Positions 44,571 to 56,829 of a stretch of DNA of 64,000 nucleotides are shown here, one piece after another. The notes beneath the pieces were generated by a model that was given only the letters and a program-made list of their open reading frames with translations, searched no databases and was not told where the DNA came from. Source of the DNA: Megachile rotundata (lineage: Eukaryota > Arthropoda > Insecta > Hymenoptera > Megachilidae); the NCBI RefSeq assembly GCF_050947335.1, contig NC_134989.1, positions 10,967,501 to 11,031,500 on the forward strand. Direction: 5' to 3'. Both the position numbers and the translations under genes were made by a program. Position 1 is the stretch's first letter. Each line of letters opens with the position of its first letter.

Positions 44571-45080
44571 TGTCTTACAATATCTCTACTTTATCTTACA
44601 GTGTCTCTAATATCTTATAATACATTTAGTATTTCTCATTTTGTATTTTTGTATTTTCTATAAAATTATTCAACATTAGCTATTGATAAAAATCATTATA
44701 ACTTAATCAAGTTAAAAATTAATCAAGTTTAATTATAATATCCGAAGGATATTTTTATGTAGCGTTTTAGCAATGTAAATAGCAAAATACTTCTTAGAAT
44801 AAAAGACGTATATTTAAAGACGATAACAACTCGTAACGGCGCTACGAGTACCGATAAATCGAAACTGTTTATCGGAGACGATAAAGCAAGTACGTCAGAA
44901 TGGTGCAAATTGCGTCGATAATGGCGGCAGAGATAGAGAACTATTGACCCTTCATCATTCATGAAACAGAATTAATTTAGTAAGGTTGTAGTATTCATTT
45001 TTCTATCTGGGGGAATTTGTTTGAATGCGAGTTGATGTAATTCGTGTTAGTGATTTTTTGGAGGAGGTGATCTTGGATTG
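44571..45080. other. Unique DNA, no gene supported
   Basis: A+T-rich with a CpG-containing segment at 44800-44940. The 77-codon minus frame (44729-44962) begins at ATG but shows no domain. Confidence 0.45.
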
Positions 45081-45084
45081 GGGT

Positions 45085-45670
45085 TGTTGAGTATTTAGAA
45101 ATTTGAGATTTGGGAAATTGTGGTTGTAAGGGTGGAAATTTGGGAAATTTGGAAAATGTGGGAAATTTGGGAAACTTGGGAATTGGGAAATTTGGAAATT
45201 AGGGAAATTGGGAAATTGGGAATTTGGGAATTTGGGAATTTGGGAATTTGGAAATTTGGGAATTTGTGGATTTGAGAATTTGGAAATTTGGAAATTTGGA
45301 AATTTATGGATTTGAGAGTTTGGGCATTTAGTAACTTGGAAATTTGGGAAATTGGGAAATTGGGAAATTGGGAAATTGGGAATTTATGGATTTGAGAATT
45401 TGGAAATTTGGTAATTTATGGATTTGAGAGTTTGGGAATTTAATAACTTGGAAATTTGGGAAATTGGAAAATTGGGAATTTGGGAATTTGGAAGTTTGAG
45501 AATTTGGGAATTTGGAAATTTGGAAATTCATGAATTCGAGAAATTTAGAATTTAATGACTTGGAAATTTGGGAATTTATGGATTTCAGAATTTGAGAAAT
45601 TAGGACTTCAGTGACTTACAAATTTGAGAATTTGATAAATTATAAATTTAGTAGCTTGGAAATTTCTTTT
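45085..45670 (+). repeat. G-rich minisatellite, GGGAATTTGGAAATTT class
   Basis: Units of 8 and 16 bp (GGGAATTTGGGAATTT, GGGAAATTGGGAAATT), with a longer block TTTATGGATTTGAGARTTTG repeated near 45302, 45386 and 45417. The minus frame at 45328-45531 (NFQISKFPNSQ) is a repeat translation. Confidence 0.94.
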
Positions 45671-46270
45671 CGAATTTAGAGACTTCGACATACTCTAAAT
45701 CACATCACATTACCATCTACATTCACTCCACCTAATCACCTAAAATGAAACCTCTAAACTCTTCCTAACCCTCCCACAAAGTCCCAACCCATAAAACAAA
45801 GGCCATCAACCACGCAAACAACATGATAAAATACCAACAGCAAAATTACAAGGAAAACAAAGCATGATCTTAAACGGTGACGATCATTCAAAGAGCAAAG
45901 ACAGGTTCTGAAGTTGTTGAATTGTCAGCAAGTGGTTCCAGCGGGATCAGTGTCAGTCATTGTTGTCAGTGGCGTGACATTTACATATCACACGCGTGGT
46001 TGTCACTGCGCCATTGTTATTACGTGAATGGACGTTTATTGTCAATTTCTGGCTCGTCGGTTGGCTACAAGGTCCGTCGGTCATTGCCACTGAATGGCCC
46101 TACTCATTCAGACAATCTACACTTACATATTATACCCTAAATAACACGATTCTAATCGTTCGAACGTGTTTGACAATTATCACCGATGCTCGAATACCGT
46201 GGCGAATCGCTTTATTGTTATGTTAACTTGTTCCTTTTGAGGCCATTTGTGGAAATTTTGTATGATTGAG
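45671..46270. other. Unique DNA with CpG-containing part, no gene supported
   Basis: At 45880-46210 two plus frames overlap in different phases (45877-46140 and 45996-46226) with no recognisable domain. Confidence 0.45.
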
Positions 46271-46279
46271 TAATTGGAG

Positions 46280-47485
46280 GAAGGTTTATGGTGCTGGTTT
46301 TGGAAATTTGAAGAAGATTGGAAATTTAGGGATTTGGGGATTTGGGATTTGGGATTTGGGATTTGGGGTTTGGGGATTGTGGGATTTGGGGATTGTGAGA
46401 TTTGGAGATCTGGGGATTTAGGGATTTTTGGATTTGGAAATTTGGGGATTTGGGAATTTAGGAATTTAGGAATTTAGGGTTTTGGGAATTTGAGAATTTG
46501 GGGAATTGGGCATTTGGGAATTTGGAAATTTGGGGATTTGGGAATTTGGGAATTTGGGAATTTGGAAATTGTGGGATTTGGGAATTTGGAGATTTGGGAA
46601 TTTGGAGATTGTGAAATTTGGGAATTATGGGATTTGAGGATTGTGGGATTTGGGAATTGGGATTTGGGGTTTGGGGATTGTGGGATTTGGGGATTGTGAG
46701 ATTTGGGTATTGTGAGATTTGGGGATCTGGGGATTTAGGGATTTTTGGATTTGGAAATTTGGGGATTTGGGAATTTAGGAATTTAGGGTTTTGGGAATTT
46801 GAGAAATTGGGGAATTGGGCATTTGGGAATTTGGAAATTTGGAAATTGTGAAATTTGGGAATTTGGGGATTTGGGAATTTGGAGATTGTGAAATTTGGGA
46901 ATTGTGGGATTTGGGGATTGTGGGATTTGAGGATTGTGGGATTTGGGAATTGTGGGATTTGGGGATGGTGGGATTTGGGGATTGTGGGATTTGAGGATTG
47001 TGGGATTTGGGAATTGGGATTTGGGGTTTGGGGATTGTGGGATTTGGGGATTGTGAGATTTGGGGATCTGGGGATTTAGGGATTTCTGGATTTGGAAATT
47101 TGGGGATTTGGGAATTTAGGAATTTAGGGTTTTGGGAATTTGAGAAATTAGGGAATTGGGCATTTGGGAATTTGGAAATTTGGAAATTGTGAAATTTGGG
47201 AATTTGGGAATTGTGGGATTTGGGGATGGTGGGATTTGGGGATTGTGGGATTTAAAGATTGTGAAATTTGGGAATTGTGGGATTTGGGGATTGTGGGATC
47301 TGAGGATTGTGGAATCTGGGGATTGTGGGATCTGGGAATTGTGGAATCTGGGGATTGTGGGATCTGGGGATTGTGGAATCTGGGGATTGTGGAATATGGG
47401 GATTGTGGGATCTGGGGATTGTGGGATTTGGGGATTGTGGGTTCGAGAGACTTGGAGATTTTGTGATTCTGGAGATTTGAATATA
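46280..47485 (+). repeat. G-rich minisatellite, 16-bp unit GGGATTTGGGGATTGT, with large higher-order repeats
   Basis: The main unit alternates with GGGAATTTGGAAATTT. A block starting GGGATCTGGGGATTTAGGGA (or GGAGATCTGG) and running through GAATTTAGGGTTTTGGGAAT occurs near 46405, 46713 and 47061, so segments of 310-350 bp are duplicated three times. Plus frames rich in WDLGIVGFGDCGIW (up to 113 codons) are artefacts. Closely spaced GGG/GGGG runs make the plus strand highly G-quadruplex-prone. Confidence 0.95.
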
Positions 47486-48335
47486 GGGATCTATTGACTC
47501 TTTTAATTCAGAAAGTAGACCATCTAGGAATTTTGGAATTTAATGCGTTGGATACATTTGAACATCTGAAACCCACAACACTAATCCTAAGAATGTGGAA
47601 CCTGGTTCCAAACTTCCACCATCCCAAAATGCACCATATCCCAATACACCCAACCACATTAACAATAATATTCCACAACGACACAAAACTGTAAAAACTA
47701 TTAAAGTAACGGTATCAAAGCCTCTGCAACTAGAAACTCGTCTGATCAAAATCAATCTACGGAACTCATCAAATCTCCAGAAGTTAAATTCCCAGCGAAC
47801 ACCTGTTAATTCAGCGCATGATTTCTGAGTAGGAAAGTTGTCGAGGATGTTCGAATCCCTAGAGCTCGAACGGTTCGAAACGCGATAACATTTCTATTTG
47901 GCGGCTTCCGTTCGCCATGATAGCTCGATAAAACGAGGTGTAATGGTTGAAAATGAATCGTTTGATGGTCGACTGGAAGAGCGTGTCCCGAAGTGTTGAG
48001 GGCGGTGCCACGAAGAAGATCGATCGACGATGTATCCTTTATACATAGCCGGACAAGTGCGATTGCAGCTGGTGGTCTACGATAAATCCCACGAGATGTT
48101 ACGTTTAATTATTTAACGGACCTTATCGATCCCCATGGCCAATACAAGGCCACCAGGTGTTTCGTCTCTCGGTATTGCGAAATATCGCATTCCTTTCCTT
48201 CCGGTTCACTTCGGTTGACCCACTTGCTTTCTATGCGTGCTAAGTATTTTAACCCCTTTGCGCTTCTTATTAATGACTGTGGAATTTATAAAATTGAGGA
48301 CGAATGGAGTTCATTTATTGTAAATGGTAAATATA
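47486..48335. other. Unique DNA with CpG-containing island (47820-48240)
   Basis: Overlapping frames at 47494-47694 plus, 47540-47755 minus and 47595-47828 plus have no domain. The island has GGACACGCTC-like and CGATCGACGATG words and looks like other non-repeat islands of the window. No gene called. Confidence 0.45.
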
Positions 48336-48339
48336 TGAA

Positions 48340-48905
48340 AATTTGACTAAACTATTTATTTGGATTATTTATGAGGTCCAAGAGAAATGTGTCCACATGA
48401 GTGCGGAAATAAGAGAGTGTGCACTTAATCTAACCTAACATAACCAAACTATTTATTTGGATTATTTATGAGATCAAAGAGAAATGTGTCCACATGAGTG
48501 TGGACAAAGGAGAGCTGCACCTTATCTAACCTAACATAATCAAACTATTTATTTGGATTATTTATGAGATCTAAGAGAAATGTGTCTACATGAATGTGGA
48601 CATAGAAGAGTGTGCGCCTAATCTAACCTAACATAACCAAACTATTTATTTGGATTATTTATAAGATCCAAGAGAAATGTGTCCACATGAGTGTGGACAT
48701 AGGACAGTTGCACCTAATCTAACCTAACCTGATCTAACTATTTATTTGGATTATTTTTAAGATCCAAGAGAAATGTGTCCACATAAATGTAGACATAAAA
48801 GACTGTGCACCTAAACTCATCCAACATAACCAAATTATTTATTTGGATTATTTATAAGATCCAAGAGAAATATGATGTCCACATGAGTTCATAGAAGTGC
48901 AGAGT
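48340..48905 (+). repeat. Tandem repeat, unit about 96 bp, with hairpin TGTCCACA-TGAG-TGTGGACA
   Basis: AACTATTTATTTGGATTATT recurs near 48349, 48446, 48542, 48639, 48736 and (as AATTATTTATTTGG) 48832, spaced 96-97 bp. Each unit has ATCTAACCTAACATAACC and most carry an inverted repeat. In the copy at 48487-48506 the arms TGTCCACA and TGTGGACA are perfect around a TGAG loop. Confidence 0.95.
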
Positions 48906-51155
48906 TAACCTTCAATTTTCTAGACAGTTGCATTCACACCTAACTAGTTGTGTAAAATAAATGTGAAGCAAAGTAAATAAATAAAATTAAAAAGTTAGGT
49001 TATGTATTCTACATTACTTGATTCTGAAGATTATAATTAGAATTGAATACAAAATTCAATTATAGTGGAAGTACGGTTTTGGTTTATATTACATATGAAC
49101 TGTAGAGTGCGTCACATGTGTGACACGAGGAAGAGTAGAAGGTTAACTTAGGTTAAATTGCTGTTCGAAATTTAGGTACTTATAAATGTATGAATGTAGC
49201 AGAATTTTAAATGTACTAGTTTGGATATTTGAAAAATGTACTCATGTGATAAATTGGGGAATTAAGCCCACTTAGCTTTTTACGTATGCTGAAGTATATT
49301 AACCCAGCTGAAATAGCTGTTTCAGATGTAGGTATTTAAAAATCTAGAATTTCAGGAGATTTCCGAATCTACGAATTTATAGATGTACTAATGTTGACGG
49401 ATTTCAAAGATGTATACGCTTAAAAAAATTGATGACTTAAAAAAATATGAAAAATACAAAATTGTAACAAATAAAAATTGCCAAGTTATATTTGAAAAAA
49501 GGGTTAAACAGCAGAAAACTGAAATCTAAAGCCAAATAATCAGAAAACGTCCGGCAATACACGATTGTTCTCAGCGTGGTAAACGATTCGAAGGACAAAG
49601 GTCAAAGTAAACCGAGAGTGTCTGAAACGATTTCAGCAACGTTTCACCGATTCAATTCGCCTCTCGATAGAAACGGGGACAATTTTTAACACTCGTTCCT
49701 TTAACAATTCGTTCGAGCGAGAGCAGATAATGGCGCCAACGTGAATGTAGTCAACCTTGTGCCATACCTACCACACCCTGGTGTACGATGTAAAACTCGA
49801 GAGGTCGGTTTTCACCAGTTTCGAACACAGTGGAAGGTCGCAAGTGACAGGAAAATCGATTTTTTCCCCCTTCATTCCCGCTACCGGTTTCGTTGGCGTT
49901 TCTTTTTCTTTTCTTTTTCTCGTTTCTTTCTTTTTCTATTTTTTTTCCTCGTTTACTTTTTTCATTCGAACCGTGGAACGGAACCTATTCGTAACCTATT
50001 ATACGCTTAAGCTTGTTATGACGGAATTCGCTGCCGTTTCGTTTGTCCAGGTGAGCGTACGATTTTGCCAACAGATAACAGAATCTTATCGAGAGATAAG
50101 ATATTAATTAACGCGCCTCGAGATCCCGCGTTTACGCACGTGTAATTAACGAACAAATCAGATCTCTCTTTTTTATTTGCATCTTTTCGATCGGACGATA
50201 CAATTCCCAAATTTATTAAGAATTATAGTGATAATTATTGATTCAGAATTTAGCGGTAATTGTCATTTAAATGATCTTATAATTCAAAATTAATATTTCA
50301 TCAAGTTAAAGAATAATCAAGGAACCTTTCATTAACTTCCAATCGTTAATTAAAATTTCTTGTGTAGAAGAAATTTAATTTTTAATCGAATCTGGTTAAA
50401 GATTACACCTGTCGAAATTTTGTATAAGTAATAATTGGGTTCGATTTTTGATCATGATTTATCTAAATTATTGACATGTTTAGATAAACCATTACATTTG
50501 TGTAATCTCAATTTTAACATGGTTCTTTAATTAATTCAATAATTAGTATGATATAGGTAAATATTAATATTGCTAAAATTATTTTTCATTGATATACTGC
50601 TTCATATTTTCCGTGTTATACTAATCGTTCAATTTAACACAATTTTTCAACCAAATCTACAGCGTTACAATGTAAAAATATAGTGAAACAGCTAAAAGTT
50701 AATAACAAAGAACTTCAAACAAACAACAGAGAAAAAAAGCATCAAACATATTCATCAAATTTTTGAACTGGAAAGTTTGAAAGTAACCGAGCTGCCAACA
50801 GCAAAACCATCGAGTGCAAGGGGTTAAAATTAACACCATATTAAAATACGATAGCGAACGAGCCAAATGGAGTACTGAATGGTAAAACAGTATATGCGAT
50901 GATAATGTAAGCGTGCGTATAAATTTGGCACGAAATTATCCTGGTCGCCAGGAAGATCGTGCATGCACGGAAGCGGAAGATAACACAATAAACTCGTGAC
51001 GATCGATCGCGTGACGCGTGTCCCTAAAGAATGAACGGCGACAGGAAGATAGTGTGTAGTAACATATGTAGTAACATAACGTGGCGAATGCGCTATGACG
51101 TACATTTTTGGTTCTCGGCCGAGACAGTTGGATCAACTTCAAAACTCTGACTCGA
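48906..51155. other. Long non-repeat stretch with two CpG-containing islands, no supported gene
   Basis: Islands lie at 49545-50140 and 50870-51150, separated by A+T-rich DNA. A pyrimidine tract (TTCTTTTTCTTTTCTTTTTC and onward) at about 49900-49975 creates F/S-rich plus frames (49741-50010 and 49757-50107). Minus frames at 50830-51105 and 50936-51142 overlap each other. None has a recognisable domain. Confidence 0.45.
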
Positions 51156-51159
51156 CGTA

Positions 51160-51765
51160 TGACCTGGGATGGGATTTTTTGTGTCTATATGTGTAACATG
51201 CATAACTTGTGTCTATATGTGTGACACGTATGTAGGTACATATGTAGCTTACATGTGTCTGTACGTGTGACACGTATGTATCTATGCGTATATGTAACTG
51301 CATGTGTCTATATGTGTGACACGTATGTAGATACATATGTAGCTTACATGTGTCTGTACGTGTGACACATATGTATCTATGTATATATGTAACTGCATGT
51401 GTCTATACGTGTGACACATATGTATCTACATATGTAGCTTACATGTGTCTGTACGTGTAACACATATGTATTTATGCATATATGTAACTACATGTGTCTA
51501 TACGTATGACAGATATGTATCTACATATGTAGCTTATATGTGTCTGTACGTGTGACACATATGTATCTATGTATATATGTAACTACATGTGTCTATGCGT
51601 GTGACATATATGTCTCTACATATGTAGCTTACATGTGTCTGTACGTATGACACATATGTATCTATGCATATATGTAACTACATGTGGCTATACGTGACAC
51701 ACATGTATCTACATATGTAACATATATGTGTCTGTATATATGCAAAAGATATCTATCTATACACA
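51160..51765 (+). repeat. Tandem repeat, unit about 95 bp, TATGTAGCTTACATGTGTCT
   Basis: GTAGCTTACATGTGTCT (with GTAGCTTATATG in one copy) occurs near 51246, 51339, 51434, 51529 and 51624, about 95 bp apart. Each unit contains two GTGTGACACGTATGTA-like halves, so the unit is an internally duplicated 47-bp element. The minus frame at 51139-51336 is a repeat translation. Confidence 0.95.
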
Positions 51766-52285
51766 AGTAACACACACACATGCATGACAATTTTGGTGTT
51801 AAATAAAAAAGCTCCTAAGTCATCAAGTTTCTTTAACAAAGCCCTCGATAAAATCAAGATTATAATAATTTATATGAAATTTAACTAGAAATTGAATTTC
51901 AATGATTAATATGTGTAAATTATTGTTAAGATGGATGTTTTGACGTTGTTTGTAATTTTTTCAAAATTGTAAGACATTACTTAATATTTTTACATATGTT
52001 TATACAAAATATGTTTTGCAAGGTATGCATGAGAAAATGTACGTTGAGTTAAACGCCTCTGATAAAAATTTCATACGTCAAAGGATAATATCAGTTGGCA
52101 CTAACAACGTGGACGGGTAAAAACAGGAGGGAGATATGCAAAAAAACAATTTTTATCAAAACAGGAAACACTGTTTTAAGGAATGATGTGCCATTCAAGG
52201 AAACGCTTATCGACGAACTAGCTTTGACCACAAGTGTGTTTTTTGAGGACAGTTAAGCAAGATGTAAAAAAAACAAGTGTTATGT
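51766..52285. other. Unique A+T-rich DNA, no gene seen
   Basis: A (CA)n-like patch sits at 51770. No informative frame, RNA or tandem repeat. Confidence 0.5.
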
Positions 52286-52289
52286 TGAC

Positions 52290-52690
52290 GTAAAATTGGT
52301 TTTTGGGGATTTGGAGGGTTGAGAGTTGGATTTGGGGATTTTTAAGGTTTGGTGTTTTGGAAATTTGGGATTTGGGAATTTGGAGATTTGAGGGCTTTGG
52401 GAATTTCAAAAATTTGGAGATTTGGAGGATTTGAATTTTTAGAAATTTGGAAATTAAGAGGTTTAAGGATTTGAGAAATTGAAAGTTTCAGAATTTTTTA
52501 ATTGTTTAGGAGACTTTTGAAGATTCGGAGTTTTGGAAAATCAAGATTTATAGATTTGAAAATTTGTAAATCTTGAAATCTGAAAATCAGGAATTTTATG
52601 ATTAATTATTTTAAAAGTTGAACACTTAAAATTTTGAGGTTTCAGAAGCTCAAAAATTGAAACATTTGGTGATTTGAGAAAATTAGAGAT
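52290..52690 (+). repeat. Decayed G-rich minisatellite, GGGATTTGGAGATTTG class
   Basis: GGGATTTGGAGGGTTGAG and GGAATTTGGAGATTTGAG words at 52308-52450 degrade rightwards into GAAATTTGGAAATTAAGAG-type sequence. An older, diverged member of the window's 16-bp class. Confidence 0.8.
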
Positions 52691-53325
52691 TTGCTACTTT
52701 AAACACAATAAATAAAACGCAGAGTAAAACACAAAATACAAGAAAGATGACTAACGATTTTACTAGAAACAAGATGAAAGATGGCTAAATCAATGAACTA
52801 TTGTTTCGTCGAAATAAGATGACGAGGGGGTTCGTTAACCCCGTAGCTGAATTTATCGACCCACTATCCGTAGGTGGACATGCTTGCGTGCACGCTTGGC
52901 GAAAGTTGCAATTCTATTAGCAACAGGTGTCGTACGAGAACTGGCTACCCACAGGTGGATCGATTTCTTTGACTTCGGTTTCGAACTTTGTTGTTTCCTT
53001 TTCTCTTTTTATTGCATTCTTCCTGCTTTGTACTTTCTTCTCCTTATCTACACACTGTTGACAGAATCTACATATTGAATCTCCATTCATACAAGATCCA
53101 AATATTGAATCTTTTATTCATAGTCAAAATATTGATGCGACTCTGTTGAATCTCTTATATTTTGAAAATGTTGACGAGATGCAAATATTGAATTTTCTTA
53201 TGTTGGTAATGTTGATGAGATTCTAATCTCAAATCCTTTATTTTTATACGTTGACAAGATATGGAAACTTTTAATTAAAATGTGGACTTTTATTTATATT
53301 CATAATTTACGTATGGTTTTCTCAT
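52691..53325. other. Unique DNA, no gene supported
   Basis: CpG-containing at 52805-52990. The 64-codon plus frame at 52884-53078 ends in a hydrophobic stretch but has no supporting context. ATATTGAAT-type words recur loosely at 53070-53260. Confidence 0.45.
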
Positions 53326-53329
53326 TTTC

Positions 53330-54175
53330 AGAATGTTCATATATTTTTCAATTTAGAGATTAAATATTAGCTAGAAGAAGTAGAGGATTAAGTCACAGAT
53401 GTCATCTGGTTCTCATAAAGACATAATAATAATAATAATATATCACACAGTCAGATGAGAAATGATACATCATACACCTAGACCAGCTTCTACATATGTT
53501 CTCCAAAATGTTCATATACTTTTAAGTTTAGGATCTGAATATTGACTAGTTGAAGCAGAGGATCATGTTAGAAGTGTCATCTAATTTCGATGAAGTTATA
53601 ATAATAATGACATGTCACATAGTTAGATAAGAAATAATACATCACACACGTAGACCAGCTTCTACATATGTTCTCCAAAATGTTCGTATACTTTTCAATT
53701 TAGAATCTAAATATTGGCTAGTTGAAGCAGAAGATCATGTCAGAAGTGTCATCTAGTTTTCATGAAGTTATAATAATAATGACAAGTCACATAGTCAGAT
53801 GAGAAATAATACATCACACACGTAGACCAGCCTCTACATATGTTCTTCAAAATGTTCATATACTTTTAAGTTTAGAATCTAAATATTGGCTAGTTGAAGC
53901 AGAGGATGTCAGAGCTGTCCTCACCTAACTAGTTTTAATGAAATTGTTATAATAATAACAATAATAATGTGTCACACAACATAGGCTACCTTCAGATAGC
54001 CTACCTTCTCCATATGTTCCCAGAAATGTTCATAAATTTTTCAATTTAGGATCTAAATATAGTTGAAGCAGAAGATTCATCCAATTTTCATGAAATTATA
54101 ATAACAATATTATGTCACATAGACGAGTAATAATACATCACATAACTTCTATATAAAAATAATAGAACAAGTTAC
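53330..54175 (+). repeat. Tandem repeat, unit about 172 bp, about 4.5 copies
   Basis: CTTCTACATATGTTCTCCAA occurs at 53487 and 53660 and as CCTCTACATATGTTCTTCAA at 53831 (spacings 173 and 171 bp). Units hold AATATTGGCTAGTTGAAGCA, an (ATA)n tract and GTCACATAGTCAGATGAGAA. The final copy (53995-54170) is deleted and diverged. Confidence 0.94.
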
Positions 54176-55555
54176 GATACAGCTGCATCAGATAAATAAT
54201 GCAGCAGCAACAATAAAGTAGAGGAATGCTTGTCACTGCCGTCACGTCAAAACAAATCACCATACAAAACGGCAGTCGTCAAAGAGATAATATTCAGCTA
54301 TCGATCAACGTTTGTTCGACACATTTTGTTGGACAGAAACGCCACACGGCGATCCGCGCAAACTGACCTTTGCACCAGTCCGGGGAATGGAAATGTTTAA
54401 TGTCGGCTGTGCGGCCAATTTAGACGATTAAGTCGGCGTCGTTTAATGTAATCACAAGCCCAACTAATAGAAACGGTAAGTTATTTCAATACGATAATCG
54501 TTGGCGCGTTGGAAGGAAGTTCATACCACAGGAAACGGTTTCGCTAGATTACTCGAGTTCCGAATGAAAACAAGCCTACTGACCGATAATTATCTATCGT
54601 CGTGTTTGCTTATTTCGAATACCGAGGTTGCAGATTGTGGAGATGTTCGAGGAAGGTAATTAGGTCTGATCCACATTGAGCAAATACCCAGTTGGGCAGA
54701 TTTTGGGTTTGGGTGAAAGTTGTATTGTTGTTCGATTTTTGTGGAGTGCAAAGTTTTATAGGTGTGCATTTTGAGATTGGACGATGGAGAGATTTGATCA
54801 TCTTCACTGAGATGTGGAGCGTTTGCTAATTTTCATATATTGTTCAGTATTTTATAGACACAGACTACAGGATTTGGTGAACCACTGATCTGTGAAGAAT
54901 TTTTCAATTTTCATATAGTATACAGTATTTTATAGACGTAGAGGTTGAGACTGAATGAACCACTGATTTTTAAAGGTTTTCAAAATTTTTATATAATTTT
55001 TATAATTTTTATAATTAATTTTTATAATTTACTTCATACATTATAAATGTAAATTTTGAGATTGGACGATGAACTGACTTTATACAGAATTCCTCTTTAC
55101 ATGTCATAAAATATTAAATATTGTAAAATCATGCAATTGTAAATTTGTGAAATTGTAACTTAAATTGTAATTTAAATTGTAAAATATCGTACATAGTAAA
55201 ATTATAAATATTGTATGGTAAATTGAAAAGTGTATGAAAGGTCCAATATCCAAAGCTGTTGAAGCTTACTCGATATGACGTTGATATTTAATCACCTCAT
55301 CTGGAGGCTGACAAGCTCAACCGATTTCTGCCCCTTTTCATCCCCTTGATAGTATAGTGTACCCTTTGAGAACTGTGTGACGTATCAATCAACGTTAAGC
55401 TTCGATTACAAGCACCAACATGGAAAGGATATTGAACAATGACTATGACCTAACGCTGTTTGATGTTTCGTCCAAACATGAGTCTACCCTTATACTCGCT
55501 TTTTCAATCCCTTCGGTTCGGAAGGGGGAAGTGTATGTTCGAGGGATTTGGGTTT
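54176..55555. other. Unique DNA with two CpG-containing parts, no gene supported
   Basis: Richer parts are 54190-54620 and 55230-55555. Between them is a small local repeat (CAGTATTTTATAGACRYAGA near 54845 and 54926). The 65-codon minus frame at 54610-54807 has no domain. Confidence 0.45.
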
Positions 55556-55559
55556 ATTA

Positions 55560-56335
55560 GAGGAAATGGGAGTTTAGGAATTTAGGAAGTGGAATTTGGG
55601 AGTTTGGAGATTTGGGGATTTGAGACTTTGGAAATTTGAGAGTTTGGAAATTTGAGAATTTGGAAATTTGAGAGTTTGGAAATTTGAGAGTTTGGAAATT
55701 TGAGAGTTTGGAAATTTGAGAAATTGGAAATTTGAGAATTTGGGAATTTGAGAATTTGGAAATTTGAGAATTTGGAAATTTGAAAGTTTGGAAATTTGAG
55801 AATTTGGAAATTTGAGTGTTTGGAAATTTGAGAATCTGGAAATTTGAGAATTTGGAAATTTGAGAGTTTGGAAATTTGAGAATTTGGAAATTTGAGAGTT
55901 TGGAAATTTGAGAATCTGGAAATTTGAGAATTTGGAAATTTGAGAAATTGGAAATTTGAGAGTTTGGAAATTTGAAAGTTTGGAAATTTGAGAATTTGAA
56001 AATTTGAGAGTTTGGAAATTTGAGAGTTTGGAAATTTGAGAGTTTGGAAATTTGAGAATCTGGAAATTTGAGAATCTGGAAATTTGAGAATTTGAAAATT
56101 TGAGAGTATGGAAATTTGAAAATCTGGAAATTTGAGAATTTGGAAATTTGAAAGTTTGGAAATTTGAAAGTTTGGAAATTTGAGAGTTTGGAAATTTGAG
56201 AATTTGGAAATTTGAGAGTTTGGAAATTTGAAAATTTGGAAATTTGAGAGTTTGGAAATTTGAGACTTTGGAAATTTGAGAACATAAAAATTTGAAAATT
56301 TGAAAATTTCAGAATTTAGAAATTTGAAAGTCCAT
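55560..56335 (+). repeat. Minisatellite, 16-bp unit GAAATTTGAGAATTTG
   Basis: About 45 copies with AGAGTTTG, AGAATTTG, AGAATCTG and AAAGTTTG variants. Minus-strand frames of 242 and 286 codons (KFPNSQISKFSNFQ) are translations of the array. The 60.6-61.1-kb array has the same unit on the opposite strand. Confidence 0.96.
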
Positions 56336-56485
56336 TCTTTCACAAATCTATAAACTTGCGAATCCAAAAACTTCAAAATACAAAAATTCAAAGTTCCACA
56401 AACACAAAATCCAAGAACCCTAAAAATTCTATCCTCTAACATCTCCTATCTAACGATTAACAACTTGTACTCCACGAAACTTTCC

Positions 56486-56755
56486 CTAAAAAGCAATAAA
56501 GTATTTTCCTGCAATTAAAAGAACCACAACAGCAACATTGAATGTACACAAAACTGCAATGATTCTCGTTCGCATTGCGCCAAGTTTCGATAGAATTCCT
56601 GCAACTTGTTTGCGGATTTCAACGAAAGGATCAATCTCGTCGGTAGACGGTGTCTCTTCCATCTTGCACGTTTTCTTTCCGTCTACTATACGATCATTAT
56701 CATTCCTACGCAGGCTGAAGAATCCGTTGTCGACGAGGGTATTTATGGACACCAT
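56486..56755 (-). CDS. Hypothetical small tail-anchored membrane protein, 89 codons (candidate gene or terminal exon)
   Basis: I do not recognise the family. The frame starts at ATG (56755), with an in-frame TGA at 56777-56779 upstream, and ends at TAG. An alternative start is Met 32 (KMEETPSTDEIDPF). Residues 1-31 are polar and basic, residues 32-64 acidic to amphipathic (STDEIDPFVEIRKQVAGILSK), and a hydrophobic helix, about residues 65-83 (IIAVLCTFNVAVVVLLIAG), is preceded by RTR and followed only by KYFIAF. That layout is typical of a C-terminal membrane anchor with a cytosolic N-terminus. Codons look mixed and the frame is not repeat-derived, the best coding-like sequence in the window. 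Opposing plus frames (56538-56828 and 56606-56854) are probable shadows. The bases before the start (CCCAGC) could mark a splice acceptor. No promoter or AATAAA is evident. Confidence 0.42.
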   Translation of the reverse strand: MVSINTLVDNGFFSLRRNDNDRIVDGKKTCKMEETPSTDEIDPFVEIRKQVAGILSKLGAMRTRIIAVLCTFNVAVVVLLIAGKYFIAF

Positions 56756-56829
56756 GCTGGGATTCCGCGTGTACAGTCAACAACAAATCAATCAAAATTT
56801 CGAAATTTTAAACTCGAAGAATTTATGAA

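Noticed and set aside
46274..47497. Gly/Ile/Trp-rich repeat proteins on the plus strand
   Set aside because: Translations of the 16-bp GGGATTTGGGGATTGT array.
49741..50107. Phe/Ser-rich membrane protein
   Set aside because: The hydrophobic stretch is the translation of a pyrimidine tract (about 49900-49975), and two phases give equally plausible products.
55557..56442. Minus-strand ORFs of 242 and 286 codons, the longest open frames in the window
   Set aside because: They translate a 16-bp minisatellite without stops; each phase gives the same KFPNSQISKFSNFQ pattern. No start context or domain outside the array.
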